From contig VZRZ01002085.1 of NCBI GenBank assembly GCA_013398175.1, positions 423,082-487,081 on the forward strand: a stretch of 64,000 nt of DNA, in the 5' to 3' direction. Position numbers and translations under genes: made by a program. Positions 46,501 to 58,882 of the stretch are shown here, piece by piece (the stretch's first letter is position 1; every line of letters begins with the position of its first letter). A model generated the notes under the pieces. That model was not told where the DNA came from and did no database searches. It worked only from the letters and a program-made list of their open reading frames with translations. This stretch comes from Climacteris rufus. Its lineage: Eukaryota; Chordata; Aves; Passeriformes; Climacteridae.

Positions 46501-49500
46501 GGTCTTCTTGTGGAGTGAGAATTATTATTACCCTTCTGCAAATGGGGAAGCTGAGGTACAGAAAATCTGAACTTGATCTTGCCCAAGGTCATATCTCAAA
46601 TCTCTGCCAGGATGAAGAGAGGAATTCAAGGATTCTTGCTCCAGGCTCACTATAGCTATTTATTTGATTTGGATTATGCCACCAAATGAAGAAGGTTTTT
46701 CCAAGTTGAAACTGTCAATGTTTTCCTATTATTTGGAACATTGTATATTTTCCCTGCTTTGAAGTGTCCCTGTGCCTCTCAGTACATCCTCACAAAAAAA
46801 TCCACATGTCAGGAGGTACTCACTGGAATGAATTTGAGGTGCTACACCCAGAGGCCCTGATCCTACACCAGAGATGCCAGTGGAGACCTGTCACTAAGCA
46901 TTAGCCCAGGCTTGCAGGTACCAGTACAAAACCATTCAAGCCATGCTGAGCTATCAACGAGCTGTGAACAAAGTCCATGGCTGAAAGGCACTTTTCTCTC
47001 AATTGCTTTGCTAAAAGTGACACAACGTCCCAAGGTAGATTGTAATGCCACTGCCTGTCATTTAGATGAATGGAAATGGCTGGCTGTGATTGCAGCTTTG
47101 ATAAACTTATTTACTACGAGAGTGCCAGCCCTTTGGTAGGGTTGTAAAAGAGATGTAATTATTATACAGTGATTATACAGCTTGGCTTGTCTCTAGAATG
47201 AACATGAAAAACACCTATTTATCCAGGGAAAATGAGCACGTTTTCTGAGTGGTACCTCAGTGTACCTCAATCCAAGAGGGCTGCAGGCTCACAGTCATAG
47301 CAGGGCATGGCAGCATTTGGGAAGGTAAAATTCCAAAGCAGAGAGCCCACGTGCACAGCAGAAGGAAGCTGCGGTATTTTTATCTCAGCCACAGCTCTGA
47401 GGGAACATGAAGTGTCTCCACATTTCCAGCTTCAGATTTAATGTGACTGGAACCTCATGTGGGATTTCCCTGCAGCTGGAGAACAGATGGTGCCAGGTTA
47501 TGCAACATGGGATGTGGGGACAATGATCCAATGCCCCGACCTGCTGCTCCCCACGGCTCTGAGCTGGTTTGGGAGAGGAGAACCCACAGAAATATGTGTG
47601 TAAATCTAAAATGCTCTCCACACATACAGAATCCTGGCTTCACAACAGTAACTGGGAAATTATCACTTAATTCTGCCTGTTCAGAACTTCCTTCAGGGAC
47701 TTCAGAGATACCTTTAGCAGTTAGGAAGACACTGTAATTACTGTAAATGATGTAAAATCCCTTAAGCTATGAGAGGTTCGATCAGTCTAATCAATACCTT
47801 GCAATAACAAGGTTTAGCTTGGTCAGAACTGTTGTGCAGCAATAACATTGTTTATGATTTATTCTGCTTGGCTTCCAAGTTTTTAGTCCAACAAACCTGT
47901 GTATTTCAACAAAACAGAATTACAGAGCAGTGCTAGTGGGCTGAGTCTTTTGGATATTGCCACCAGGAAGCAACGTGCTCCTGGCCTGGCTGGAGGCTGA
48001 AAGGGAATGAGTAGGATGCCAGCACATCCAAGACAAGCAGGGATAAAACAAGACCACCATTACAGAGAAATGCCTGCTGCAGACAACGTAGCTTGAGAAA
48101 AGAGTTATTCCCTTAGGACAAATTTCCCATATTTCGGAATTTTTTTACTTTTATTTTTCACTGTTCTTCCTTGTGAGATCTATGTATGGATGCTACCCTG
48201 AAAGTCAATGGGGTTTCCTGTTCCTAACAGGGCTGTATGAGCAACTTTCACTTTAATTTTTATAAGAGGATCATTCATGGGAAAAACATCCAAAGGAAAC
48301 TACTCACTATAACTACTCATCTGAAATGAAACATTGGACATGGCAACATACACTGAGTAATGTTCCACAGATTGCAGACAGCAGCTCTCTGAACTGTATG
48401 TTCTGAACAGAACTATATTTTAAGTTCAAGCTCTAATTTGCAAACACCTTAAAATGCCTGGCAATTTCACTGCTGTCTTTTACTTATTCATTTCAGCACC
48501 TCTCAGATTTGATGCATGGAGAATCATTAGTAAGTAAAGCACATTGAATCTGTGCTTCTGAGTTTATGTTTCTGAACACAAGGAAAAACTCATACCCATT
48601 AGTTATTTACTGAGCTGCAGACTGCTAAAATATATCTCGAGGAAGTTCACAGATTTGTTCATTTCAGTTCATATTATTTGGAGTTTTGTTAATGGAAGTT
48701 TCAGCAGGTGAGGAGCTGTTTCATTTTTACATGCACTATACTCAGTTTAAATGCCATTTCATTAAAAGCTGTTTATGCACAAAACACTTGAAAGCAAATG
48801 TGAATTGCCCAAAGCATTTCCCCCCATTGTCTGTGCTTAGGCTGTTCCCTGAAATCAAAGATTTGATGGATTTTTTTGTTTTGCTTGCATTACAGGTTTT
48901 TATCCCATGCATGTAACAAATGAAAACCATGAATTGGAGTGGACATGGCATTTGGAAAACCACAAAGGCACTTGATTTATTCAAATTATGTTTACACAGG
49001 GATTATTTCACCCATCAGTGAAATGCAGCTGCCTCTGGCTTGGAAAACGTCAGTCTTTAAAAAGAAACATTGCTAAGTGAAAAGAACTTTATCTCATATA
49101 AAACTTGAGGAGGAATGTAGGCTTGCAGAATGTAATTACTCATTTGGATCTTAGCCCAGACACCAAAGCTATCATTGCCTCTTTAGCAAAAGTAACTTGG
49201 AATCTTAAGTGGTTGCAGATAATGAAAGCCTTGATTCTGCAACCTTTCTGGAAAATAAAATTAGTATTAATAGTTTAATGCTTCCCAAATATTTAGATGT
49301 AATTGCACTTATGATTTACACCACACTTTAAACAAGAGACCTCCAGAAGCTCTATAAACATAAAGGTGGGTTTGATTTTCAGAACAGCCCTGTTCACTTT
49401 TGGATCTCCACACTTCAGAGCTTGAAATATATTGTCTGAAGGGAAATAATTGACTCTGCTCTGGCCCCTGCATTCATGCAGAGCTTCTCAGCATTTTGAA

Positions 49501-50278
49501 AGGGAAGTTCTCTGCATGGATCCTTGGCAGATGTGGCTACAAGGATGTGGTCACACGGTAGCGACCGTGACAGCAGGAGCTGGGCTGAAGGATTGGTTCA
49601 CCTTCCAGCCTATTGACTGGGGAGTTTGTGGCAGCATATTTAGCACTGGTGTCAAAATCATGGATGGGCTTGTGATAAAACTTCCATGGTGTTTTAAAAG
49701 CAGTGAGATTCCAGAGCAAGCACATCCATTTTCTCTATGATGTCCAGCATCCATGAAATAATTTCTATCCCCAGCAAAATTGGTGAGCATATTTCAGCAA
49801 TGAAGATGTTATACTTTTACTTTTCTATCCGTGGCATTTTCATCAGGATCCCCAAAGAGTTCTCTGTCTTCCCTTCCCAGATTTTGAGCTATTGACAGAC
49901 TGTCATCTGAAGATCTGTGTATTTTTATGTTGTCTTGGTAAAATACCTGTCCCATAATTGGAGGACAAGAGAAACACAATCGAAATGGTACTAAAACCCA
50001 TATTTTACATACTATGGTAGTTTCATAAAACCTATTGGGAAGATAGCAAGAGAAATTTATAGAGAAAAGAGTGAAAGGCTGCAAAAAAAATGACACATAA
50101 ATGAAAAGAATAAGGGTGTGCAGGTTTTAATTTTTTCTTATACAAGGAGTTTTGGTCTACTTTAAATGGATAGACAATATTTAGTCAGTCTTACCTAACA
50201 AGATGTTAGAGAGTCTGTTATGTGAACTTTGTAACGATAATTAAAAGAAAAATAGTTCCACACAATTTATGATCAGAG
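43501..50278. other. Long stretch without recognised young repeats
   Basis: Nearly 6.8 kb with no CR1 or LTR that I recognise, the largest such block in the window. It holds an ancient relic near 46440 and a few T/A-rich patches (43850, 44228, 45838). The frames at 45356-45628 and 45375-45590 lie on opposite strands of the same sequence. None of the frames can be supported as an exon. Confidence 0.5.
46440..46650. repeat. Ancient amniote retroposon relic (MIR/L2/L3-type)
   Basis: In order: TTATACAAGGATTTCAAGG, GGTAATTAAGCCC, ATTATTATTACCCTTCTGCA, AATGGGGAAGCTGAGGTACA, TTGCCCAAGGTCATATCTC and GCCAGGATGAAGAGAGGAAT. This follows the shared 3' module of old amniote retroposons (TTATCCCCATTTTACAGA, GGGGAAACTGAGGCACAGAG, CTTGCCCAAGGTCACAC). 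Such copies predate birds and are slow-changing markers. The exact family cannot be separated by eye. Confidence 0.55.
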
Positions 50279-50432
50279 AATAATAGAATTAAAGAATCAT
50301 AGAATTAAAGAGTCATGGAATGGTTTGTGTTGGAAGGGACCTTAAAGAACATCCAGTTCCAACCCTCTGCCATGGGCAGGGACACTTTGCACTGTCCCAG
50401 GTTGCTCCAAGGCCTGTCCAACCTGGCCTTGA
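50279..50432 (-). mobile_element. CR1 3'-end fragment with expanded terminal repeat
   Basis: The 3' end carries AATAGAATTAAAG and AATCATAGAATTAAAG before AGTCATGGAATGG, so the terminal unit has been duplicated in longer form. The rest reads TTGTGTTGGAAGGGACCTTA, CTGCCATGGGCAGGGACAC and AACCTGGCCTTGA. It is truncated at the recurrent GGCCAGGTTGG position. Confidence 0.9.
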
Positions 50433-50732
50433 GGTATCAGTTTATTTCTATGAAACTGTAATATATGTTCCAACTACTCAGATGAGCATTAGAGATTTCA
50501 TAGCAAGTCTGGGTGTTGGGTAAATTTTTATTGTCCCTCTCTCTGCATCAGGACTCCAGCAGGATTTCCTGAAGAGGGAGGCTGATTAAGTCAATTATGA
50601 CTATAACACTGAGTTTGGAGGAATGACATAAAATGTGAAGGTCACACAAATTTCTCTGACAAATAAACTTTTCAGTGTGTGCAGAGGAAACCACAATGGA
50701 CACAAACCTTTTTCTGTAAAGGGGGTTCCCTC

Positions 50733-51249
50733 AAGAAGTTCAGCAAGGGGGTCCTGCACTTGGGAGGGAACAGTGCCAGGCACCAACTTGTGCATCTCTC
50801 CTAGGAGGAAAGGCTGAGAGAGATATGACTTTTTGGACTAGAGAAGAAGGGGATTCATCAATAGTTGGATTCAATGATTTTAAAGGTCTTTTCCAACCTA
50901 AAAGATTCTGAGATTCTCTATAAATATCTGGAGGGAGGGTGCAAAGAGGATGAAACCAGGGGCTTTCCAGTGGTGCCCAGTGAGAGAATTAGGGGCTTAT
51001 GGGCAAAAATCTGAAACACAGGAATGTCCCTCTGAACATCAGGAAACATGTTTTGACTGTGATGGTGACTCAACACAAGGACAGGTTGCTGAGGGATGTT
51101 GTGGGGTCTCTATCCTCTGAGATATTCAAAAGTCATGAGGGCACAGTCATGGACAACTGGGTCTAGGTGGCCCTGCTAGAGCAGGGGATTTGGACAGCAT
51201 GACCTCCAGAGGTCCCTTCCAACCTCAGCCATTCTCTGATTCTCTGATG
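50733..51249 (+). mobile_element. CR1 LINE fragment, older subfamily, internally deleted
   Basis: An upstream piece (AAGTTCAGCAAGGG, GTCCTGCACTTGGG, GCCAGGCAC) from the region after the RT domain is joined to CTCTCCTAGGAGGAAAGGC, implying an internal deletion. The copy continues TATAAATATCTGGAGGGAGG, GGAATGTCCCTCTGAACATC, TTGCTGAGGGATGTTGTGG, GACCTCCAGAGGTCCCTTCC and ends ATTCTCTGATTCTCTGATG. A second CR1 tail is nested in it at 50863-50918. It belongs with the 24256 copy. Confidence 0.9.
50863..50918 (+). mobile_element. Very short CR1 tail nested inside another CR1
   Basis: AGTTGGATTCAATGATTTTA, AAGGTCTTTTCCAACC and AAGATTCTGAGATTCTC form a CR1 3' terminus of about 56 bp. It interrupts the host copy exactly between GGGGATTCATCAAT and TATAAATATCTGG, which are contiguous in the CR1 consensus. 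The host is therefore older than the insert. The tail type resembles that at 59960. Confidence 0.8.
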
Positions 51250-53910
51250 CAGTAATTCCATAATTCTGAGTCTGAATAACTTTCAGCCTTATGGAACTTA
51301 AGGTCTTCAAAATAAGATCAGAGATGTAAAAACATCTGACCTTAAAGATGCCCCCAGGCTGTTAAAAGTACATATTCTTCTAAGTCCACCAGGTGGTCTG
51401 AAAATTCCCTTTTCAAGGTTTCAAATGCTTTATCATCTGTTTTAAAACATCCTAAACCAAAAGGATTCTGATTATACAATGCCACAGGGAAGGAAAATTG
51501 CAGGTTTCCTTGGTCCTACTGTTGGATTTCATGCTGCCCATCAGAGAGGGGGCAAGAGGTAGAAACAGGTCAGTGTGTGGTGGTGGACAAAAGAGCAACA
51601 GGTGAGAAAGGATGATAGAAGAGTCTCAGAAATTGTTGGTAATTGTGGTCCAGCCCATCAAAAATTTGTGTCAAGAAGCAGAACTAGACACAAGTTTGGT
51701 TTTTTTTCAGTAGTTTGTGAGCCTCTCATGATTATGAGAAAAGCTTGGTTTTCTTTTCCCCTCTGCTCTGGGTGTATGTTTGTGGCCACACTGCAGAGGC
51801 AGGAAGGAGCTATTTATTTTCTTACAAATTGATATTTGAAATCTTCTCCCCTTTTAACAAACTCATTTGTCTTCACAACACCTTTGCTACCAGGCAATTT
51901 CTACAAATCAACCTGAGCATTCGATCTGTGTTGTTTTTAATGATCTTTCTTGCCAATATTTATAATGTGCCTTGAAAGCTGAGGCAGACCATGGGCTAGA
52001 TATTTAGTATTAATTAATGTGTCACTCCCCAGAACATGCACATGCTGAGGAAACTAGTAAACATGTTTAATTCTACCAGAGGGGTTGGAAGCACTTTTAA
52101 ATTGCTAATTAATTTTAAAGGTGTCCCTTCCACCCTTTCTTTGGAGATTCATTTCTTCATGCTCTCCTCTCCTTTTTAACTGCTGCAATCTCACTTCCGC
52201 AACCTGAATTTCACCTCCTTCTTGCCCCGACTCACATTGCCTCTGACTCTTTCAAGCACAAGTATTAACACATTTTATAATTGCTATCAGTGCCTAAACA
52301 GCAGCACCCAATGGGGCAGGTGGTTTTGTTGCACCCTTGAATTGCCTCAAGCTCAGTTCCTGTGATTTTCCCATGTGAATGTAAAAAAACCCCTGCATGT
52401 TGGAATTGTTAGTTTTTCTGTCAAATGTGTATAAAAGCCATTAGTCTGAATTAAATTCCTGCTTTAGACTGGCTTTTTTTCTGCCTTTGTCCTTTCCCAG
52501 TAGATCACTATTTCCATGGAGCCTTAGACATTTCCTAAAACTCTTCCTTAGGTTAAATATCCCTTCCTATATTTTTTCCACTTTCCATCTGCCTTACTCC
52601 TTCTATAATTCCTTCCAGATAATCTCAAAAGAAAGTTAGTACATTTTAAGGTCTAGTTTCCCCTTTCTGGATTAATGTGGAATAAACCTAATCATAGCTG
52701 CTGTTGAGAATAGCACAATGCCACTGATGGAATTAACAAGGAAAGAATGAAAATATGTTTTTAAAGTCTGCCCACCTCTGTCCTAGAAAGTCCTTCAGAT
52801 GGGCATGAACTGACTGCTCTGGGTTTAAGAGATATTACCAAATCCCAATAAACTCAACCAGATTTCACTGAGCTCTGCATTTCCTGAGCTCCCTGTTAAC
52901 TCACCTCCAGCGTATTGGTGACACGCCAGCAGATTGATTTGCAAAATTTCTGTCTTTATGACATTCTATAAACTACTTTATGGGACAAAAGACAGATATA
53001 TCCCTGTCTTACAGAGCTTCCAAATTGCAGCTTAATTAAAGCACTGTGAGACACAAAGAGAAGACAAGGGCACAAGATAAAAATCAGAGGGTTGCACAAT
53101 GGATTCCCATTACCCTAAACAGAATCCTACCAGGGAATGGATGTCTCTTAGCAAGATGTCTTTTATAACATTGTAAATACAGCTAAGAAACACTTGAGTT
53201 TTCATTTTGTTGGACAGGGAGAAGGGAAGGTCAGTCAGCAAAGGAGAAGGAAGTCTTTAGGGAGTAAAAGGGTCCTTGGCACAGGGTGACAAAGAGCCTC
53301 ATTGGGCAGATTCCTGGCAAAAAGGCAGCAAACTTGTGTGGTGGAAGCCAGACAAAGGCAGTGAAACAAGGGAAGAAATCTTTGTGTGTGCCAATGGAAG
53401 GACCAAAGTCACCTCCCCAGAGCTGCAAGTTCTGCATCGCCCTTGGAGCTCACTGCCACAGGAAGCAGCTCTTTGTGTTGGTTTGAGTCCTGCTTTGTTC
53501 ATCTTTCTGTAGGTTTGGGTAGTGGTGCAGAACCTATTACACAACAAGTACAGAGAGGAGAGGGGAGGGTGATAAGCCCTGTGGTAAAGTCGTGTATGTC
53601 ATTACATTTTGAAAATGTGATATAGTGACAGTCAAACTGAAGGCTCTTGGACTCAATAGCAAAGCACTTGTTTATTTCAGCCTGGCCTTAAACACCTGTG
53701 AGAGACAAGAAACACATCTGGGGACGTGGAAAAGCAGTATCTGGATACTTTTTAGAGATGTGACTGTGTTTAGGTAAATTTAAACTGCCAATAACTATTA
53801 AAGCTGTTAAGTTCGGTTTTTTTCAGAACAACAAAGAAGGAAGATAAATAGTTTTGTGTTAGGAAGAGGTAGAACACATAACACACAGAAACAAGCATGA
53901 ATAATTATTT
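51250..53910. other. Unannotated non-coding stretch
   Basis: No gene or repeat family recognised over 2.7 kb. Overlapping frames at 53231-53625 on both strands have no recognisable product. Confidence 0.5.
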
Positions 53911-54076
53911 GAATCATAGAACCACAGAATATTCTGAGTTGGATTATCCCAACAATCCCACCACGTCCTGAGAGAGTTGCCCAAGCACTTCTTGAACTCT
54001 GGCAGGTTTGATGCTGTGACCAGTCCTTGGGGAGCCTGTTCCAGTACTCAACCACTCTCTGGAGGAAGAACCTGAT
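53911..54076 (-). mobile_element. CR1 3'-end fragment with internal deletion
   Basis: GAATCATAGAACCACAGAAT, ATTCTGAGTTGGA, then directly TTATCCCAACAATCCCACCA, so about 50 bp of consensus (through GCACAGGACACC) are missing. It continues CACTTCTTGAACTCTGGCAG and CTTGGGGAGCCTGTTCCAGT. This is the GGATATTC-tail group on the minus strand. Confidence 0.88.
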
Positions 54077-54175
54077 TAAAGTGAAGGGACTGATTTAAAA
54101 AGAAGGAAAACATGATCCTTACATGACTGATGTAAGGCAGGTTGCTTTAGAGCAATTAATTAATTAAATGCAGAT

Positions 54176-54297
54176 GGCTCTTTATTGTGAGGGTGGTGAG
54201 GCCCTGGCTGAGATTGCCCAGAGAAGCTGTGGCTGCCCCATCCCTGGAAGTGTCCAAGGCCAGAGTTGGATGAGGCTTGAAGCAACCTGGTCTAGAG
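54176..54297 (+). mobile_element. CR1 fragment lacking its 3' end, passerine-type
   Basis: Starts GCTCTTTATTGTGAGGGTGG, continues GCCCAGAGAAGCTGTGGCTG and AAGTGTCCAAGGCCAG, and stops at AACCTGGTCTAG. The last 85 bp or so and all terminal repeats are absent. It lies 100 bp after a reverse-strand copy of another subfamily. Confidence 0.88.
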
Positions 54298-55959
54298 AAA
54301 GATATAAATTGGAACCTTGTGTGGGAAATATGGGGTACTGGCCTTGTTTGGTTTCATCAGTGAGGATTTTGTACCATGAAATCTTAGAAAAATGAAGCAA
54401 TCCAATCCTCTCAGAGGGTTGTATTACACCAGGGCATCCTCAAGAGCATAACATGCTGGTTTAATTCCCAGCCTCTTAAGAATAGCTGGAATATTCTTAG
54501 GCAAACTGAATTATGCAGCAAAACCACCACAAAAGATGTTCAAACCAGTGTGTTTTATTGTGCAACTGAGAAGGACTGAGAACCCAAGTGGTGGTTGTCA
54601 GGGAGCTGACAGTGAGTGATAATTCACTGCTTTTAGTCACATCCACATTCACACTACTTGGGAACTTACAGAGGGAAAAACAATACGAATAAAGCCAGAG
54701 GGGTTTTTGCTGAAATTTTATTGAACTAAAAATGGAACTATGAAATGAAGTTGGTCAGGCAATAAGATGTATGCACAGGAAGATTTGGGCTTCAATATAA
54801 GGATAATTAAAAACTGTCAAAGTTTAACATTAGCCTATTAGTAGTGGTTGAGCTTAAATATTAGAGCTCTAGGTGGGGAGAAATGAAAGGCTTTCCTCCT
54901 CCTGGTGGTGTTGCATTGCAAGGAAAGAAATACCTACAGCGACACATAATTAGTTAATAACAGAAAATAGTATTTTTTTGTTAAAATCATCAGCTTGTGC
55001 TGAGATCCATAAGTGGCTGCCTCCTGGGCATTGTTCTTTAAGCACTATTAATTGAAGCTAATGGTATTAATTGCTTTTTGCATTTGTATGTCAAATGTGG
55101 GAAGAACTGTATTGCAAATGCAGTCTCTTCCTGATCTTCTTTTTCTGAAATATGGTCAGGGAAGACTGAGGAGAAGAGGCTTGGAGACATCCCAGCCTTG
55201 TGTGAGGGAATGTCTCACATATCTCTCCAAGGAGGCTTGTAGAATTTATGCTCAAACTTTGTAATAATAACGGGGTTTGGTTTAATATTTTATGGAGGTT
55301 TTTTTTAATTGGATCAGAATTCTGCCTTAAGTCTTCATTAAAAAGACATCTACCCCCCACCATGCCTAATTCTTCCCATGGAGCTGTAGATTCTGCTTAT
55401 TTTGTCTTAGGCATTATAAAGCATGAGATGTGCTCACAGACAGCACTCACTTAACATGGATCAAAATCCTGGCATGAGCTGCTGTCTGAATGAAGTTAAG
55501 CCTGTCCTACACAGCAGCTGGGAGGGGAGAACAAGTTCCCCTGCTCATCCCCAGGTGTATCTGCATGTGACCATCTACAATTTTGTGCTGTGAGCCTTCC
55601 CCATAGCAGAAAGTCTGTCACAGGACTGTGTCTCCAAAATATGTGTTGTTATAGCTCAGGAGTCTATAAATGCCAAAGCCACAAATCACTTCCCATTATC
55701 TTTTTTGCAACTGGGGCAAGAAATCCACCATGATTTATCATGGATCTATAAACACTGAGCCTGACAAAGATCTGCTGGAGAGGTTCTGCTTGCAGTTGCT
55801 CTGTCCTGGACTGCACAGGACACAGAGGAGCACTGCATAAACACATGAAGAGAATTCCAGAGGTTATTCCACACTGCTCAACAACTTCTACTGTCATTTA
55901 TAAATACAAAGATTAATGGGTTTCATGTGGGACTGAATAGGTACCTTGCAAAAACCTCC
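54298..55959. other. Unannotated non-coding stretch
   Basis: AT-rich sequence with no gene or repeat family recognised. Frames at 55052-55454 on both strands overlap and are unsupported. Confidence 0.5.
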
Positions 55960-56073
55960 GTGCTCTCAGGCACAGGGTGGGATTCTTGGGGTTCTCCTGT
56001 GCAGGGCCAGGAGTTGGACTTGATAGTCCTTATGGATCCTTTCCAGTTCAGGATATTCTGTGATTCTGTGATG
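55960..56073 (+). mobile_element. CR1 3'-end fragment
   Basis: GCTCTCAGGCACAGGGTGGG, GTGCAGGGCCAGGAGTTGGA and TTCAGGATATTCTGTGATTC identify a 114-bp tail of the GGATATTC group. The paired frames at 55923-56316 cross it and are not genes. Confidence 0.9.
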
Positions 56074-57036
56074 ATAACCACAGTGCACTGGACCACACAA
56101 GGGGGAGAGGCAGAGCCTGCTCTCCTCATCCATCCTTTACTCCCACTTGCCACTGTGGGAGTTTGTCCCTCAGACAGACAGACAGACACCAGGAGAGCAG
56201 ACAGCAGAGTCTGCAAATGTAAACCTTGGGTGTATCAAGATGAAAATCTATTGTCTACTTTCAATTGTTGTTTGTACTGGAATTTTATGTTAAAATTTTC
56301 AAATTTACGTGTTTAAAATTTAAAATGTTAAAATTGTGAAATTTTAACAACTGTAGATCAAACTATACATTTCCTTTAAGTCACGTTCCTGTATCAGGAT
56401 GTTTGATGCTGAATTTGGGGCAACAGTCAGTGATTTCCAACACATATATGAAATAGCTCAATTGGCAAAAATAGGGATTTGAGCACCTACCTTCCAAAAA
56501 TTATGTCAGCTTAGAAATGAAGAATATAGAAATCCTAAGTGACTGCTGAAAAATATGACCAAACATCACTCTGTAGTCAGGGGCTTTACTGTCTTAAAAG
56601 TTCAGAGCTTAATGTAGTGTAATGCAACATTTAAAAGCCATCATGTTCTCCTGAATTCATGTTTTTACTTGCTTTTAGGACTGTTGGTAGTATCCCTTTG
56701 GGACTCAAAACCCCCAGAAAGACTGGTTTCTCTGTGACCATTTCAGTCCAAGGTTTCAGATGAAACTGCCACAATGGAAACAACACAGAGTCAAAGCAGT
56801 CTGTTCTCAGATCAGAGAGAAGCAGAGATAGCAGAAGCCCAGGCTGTGCTAATACAGATCTTTATCCAACAGGCAGCACAACCTGGAAATTAAAAACCTG
56901 ATCTCATTTGTTGCAGTGCTGATCCAGCAAGTGCTTCCTGCAGAAGGCCTGACATGAAAAATAATTTTAATAAATACTAAAGAGATGTGTTTCAATATTT
57001 TCTAAGGGAAACTCTAAGCCATGATAAATCTGGTAC
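56074..57036. other. Unannotated stretch with small repeats
   Basis: A CAGA microsatellite of four to five units lies at about 56171-56188. An AT-rich inverted repeat (GTTAAAATT at 56327-56335, AATTTTAAC at 56340-56348, 4-nt loop) sits in a patch of repeated TTAAAATT motifs. No gene recognised. Confidence 0.55.
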
Positions 57037-57314
57037 AGAGAAAGAAAGAGAGAGGGGAAAAGATGAAGAGTGAAAAACAGAAAAGGAAGGAGGAGAGGGA
57101 GGAAGGGAGGGAGGAAGGAAGGGAGAAAGGAAGAGAGAGAGAGAAAGGAAGAAAGCAAAAAGAATGAGAGCAAGGAAGAGGGAAAGGAGAGGAAGAGGGA
57201 AAGGAAGAGGGAAAGGAAGAGGGAAAGGAAGAGGGAAAGGAAGAGGGAAAGGAAAGGAAGAGGGAAAGGAAAGGAAGAGGGAAAGGAAAGGAAAGGAAAG
57301 GAAAGGAAAGGAAA
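57037..57314. repeat. Purine microsatellite (AGGGAAAGGA-type) entering a gap
   Basis: Pure A/G sequence that grades from irregular GAAAGA/AGGGAGG text into regular AAGGAAGAGGG units, then AAAGG units, before the N gap. One strand is almost all purine, so triplex formation and slippage are plausible. Translations of 208-288 codons across the gap are artefacts of the N run. Confidence 0.93.
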
Positions 57315-57620
57315 NNNNNNNNNNNNNNNNNNNNNNNNNNNNNNNNNNNNNNNNNNNNNNNNNNNNNNNNNNNNNNNNNNNNNNNNNNNNNNNNNNNNNN
57401 NNNNNNNNNNNNNNNNNNNNNNNNNNNNNNNNNNNNNNNNNNNNNNNNNNNNNNNNNNNNNNNNNNNNNNNNNNNNNNNNNNNNNNNNNNNNNNNNNNNN
57501 NNNNNNNNNNNNNNNNNNNNNNNNNNNNNNNNNNNNNNNNNNNNNNNNNNNNNNNNNNNNNNNNNNNNNNNNNNNNNNNNNNNNNNNNNNNNNNNNNNNN
57601 NNNNNNNNNNNNNNNNNNNN
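57315..57620. other. Assembly gap, 306 N
   Basis: Unresolved bases inside the purine repeat. The length is not a round placeholder, so it may be an estimate. Confidence 0.99.
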
Positions 57621-57642
57621 TTCTTCTTTACAAACTTTACAG

Positions 57643-57779
57643 AGAGGAAGGAAGGAAGGAAGGAAGGAAGGAAGGAAGGAAGGAAGGAAGGAAGGAAGGA
57701 AGGAAGGAAGGAAAGAAGGAAAGAAGGAAAGAAGGAAAGAAGGAAAGAAGGAAAGAAGGAAAGAAGGAAAGAAGGAAAG
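57643..57779. repeat. AAGG then GAAAGAAG microsatellite after the gap
   Basis: About 17 AAGG tetramers (57643-57711) followed by about eight GAAAGAAG units. The unit differs from that before the gap, and about 20 bp of non-purine sequence (TTCTTCTTTACAAACTTTAC) lies between the gap and this array. Two distinct arrays may flank the gap. Confidence 0.93.
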
Positions 57780-58882
57780 TGGAAAGATAGGCTCAGAGGT
57801 AGACTGTTAAACTCATTTAGCAGCCAAGCAATCCAAAGATACCAGCTCTGTGTTATCAATGCGAGCTCTGCTCCAGGCAAAATTTCCTTGGCGCATTATT
57901 GACCTTTAAAATTACATCCTACTCCCAAATATTGTTCCATGCTGCTATCTTTTATTATACTTGGCTTTCTTACAGCATTTGTTTATCAGTCTGCTCTTCT
58001 GTGTTTACCTTCAGCCTTTCAGAAGCAATTGCACAGGATGGACATAACTCAAAATAACAGGTGTAGGACAGAGCAGAAGATAAGCCAACAAAGCTCAGAA
58101 TGAAGGGAAAAGTGGGGAAGGGACTAGAGTTAGAAGAAGGAAAATGTAATATAGGAAAAATTATGTAGAAGAACCCTTTCACTTCTTATTAGGATTTTAT
58201 AGCACTGCAGCATAAAGTATGCACAAAATGACCATCCTTTGTCAGACCAGATGTCAGGTGCACAATCTACGAGTAAAATGACACTGAGAGGTGCTGGTTC
58301 CACAAGACCAGAAATGACCCTCCGCTAGACTCAGACTCTAGAGTCAACCTAAGCCCCAGTTTCACCATGTGAAGTTGCTGAAATGCTCTTATTAAGTGCA
58401 AAGTAGTGGGCCCAGACATGGTGCAAGGGATCACTCTACTGCAGCCAAGCAGGGATTCCATGTGATTTTGGACACCACTGACATATTTGGTATGGCTCTG
58501 TCTTCCATGAATTCTGAGTCTTGACTTGAATAGTACAGTAAATACAAACAGAATATAACTTCCTCCTGATGGGACTTTCTTCAGAGAATTTTCTTTCTGG
58601 AAGTGTTCCAAGGGTATAGCTATCTGAATAAAAGCTTCATTGCTCCTGCTCCTGCTCACATTAGACAACAAATTTCTCCTGATCGTCAATCATAGGGTGA
58701 GAAATAATTAATCTATGTATGTGAATATTTCAAGCAATAGATCCATAAATGACAACAAGTGGGAGAGAGCACTATGCTGCTTTCCAGAGTCTTTTGCAGT
58801 GTCTCATGAAGCAAAAATACTGTAAAAAAAAAGAGAATAAGATGAAGAAAAATTGAAATGCTGCCAAAAAAAAAAAAAAAAG
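57780..58882. other. Unannotated non-coding stretch
   Basis: Contains a 140-codon minus-strand frame (58267-58689) with no recognisable domain, promoter or splice context; at this length about one such frame is expected by chance in the window. A run of 16 A (58866-58881) abuts the next CR1. Confidence 0.5.

Noticed and set aside
57014..57880. Frames of 208-288 codons around the purine repeat
   Set aside because: They exist only because the N run has no stops and the A/G repeat encodes K/E/R/G or F/L/P/S text.
58267..58689. Minus-strand frame of 140 codons
   Set aside because: Product not recognised. With the observed stop density about one frame of this length is expected by chance.
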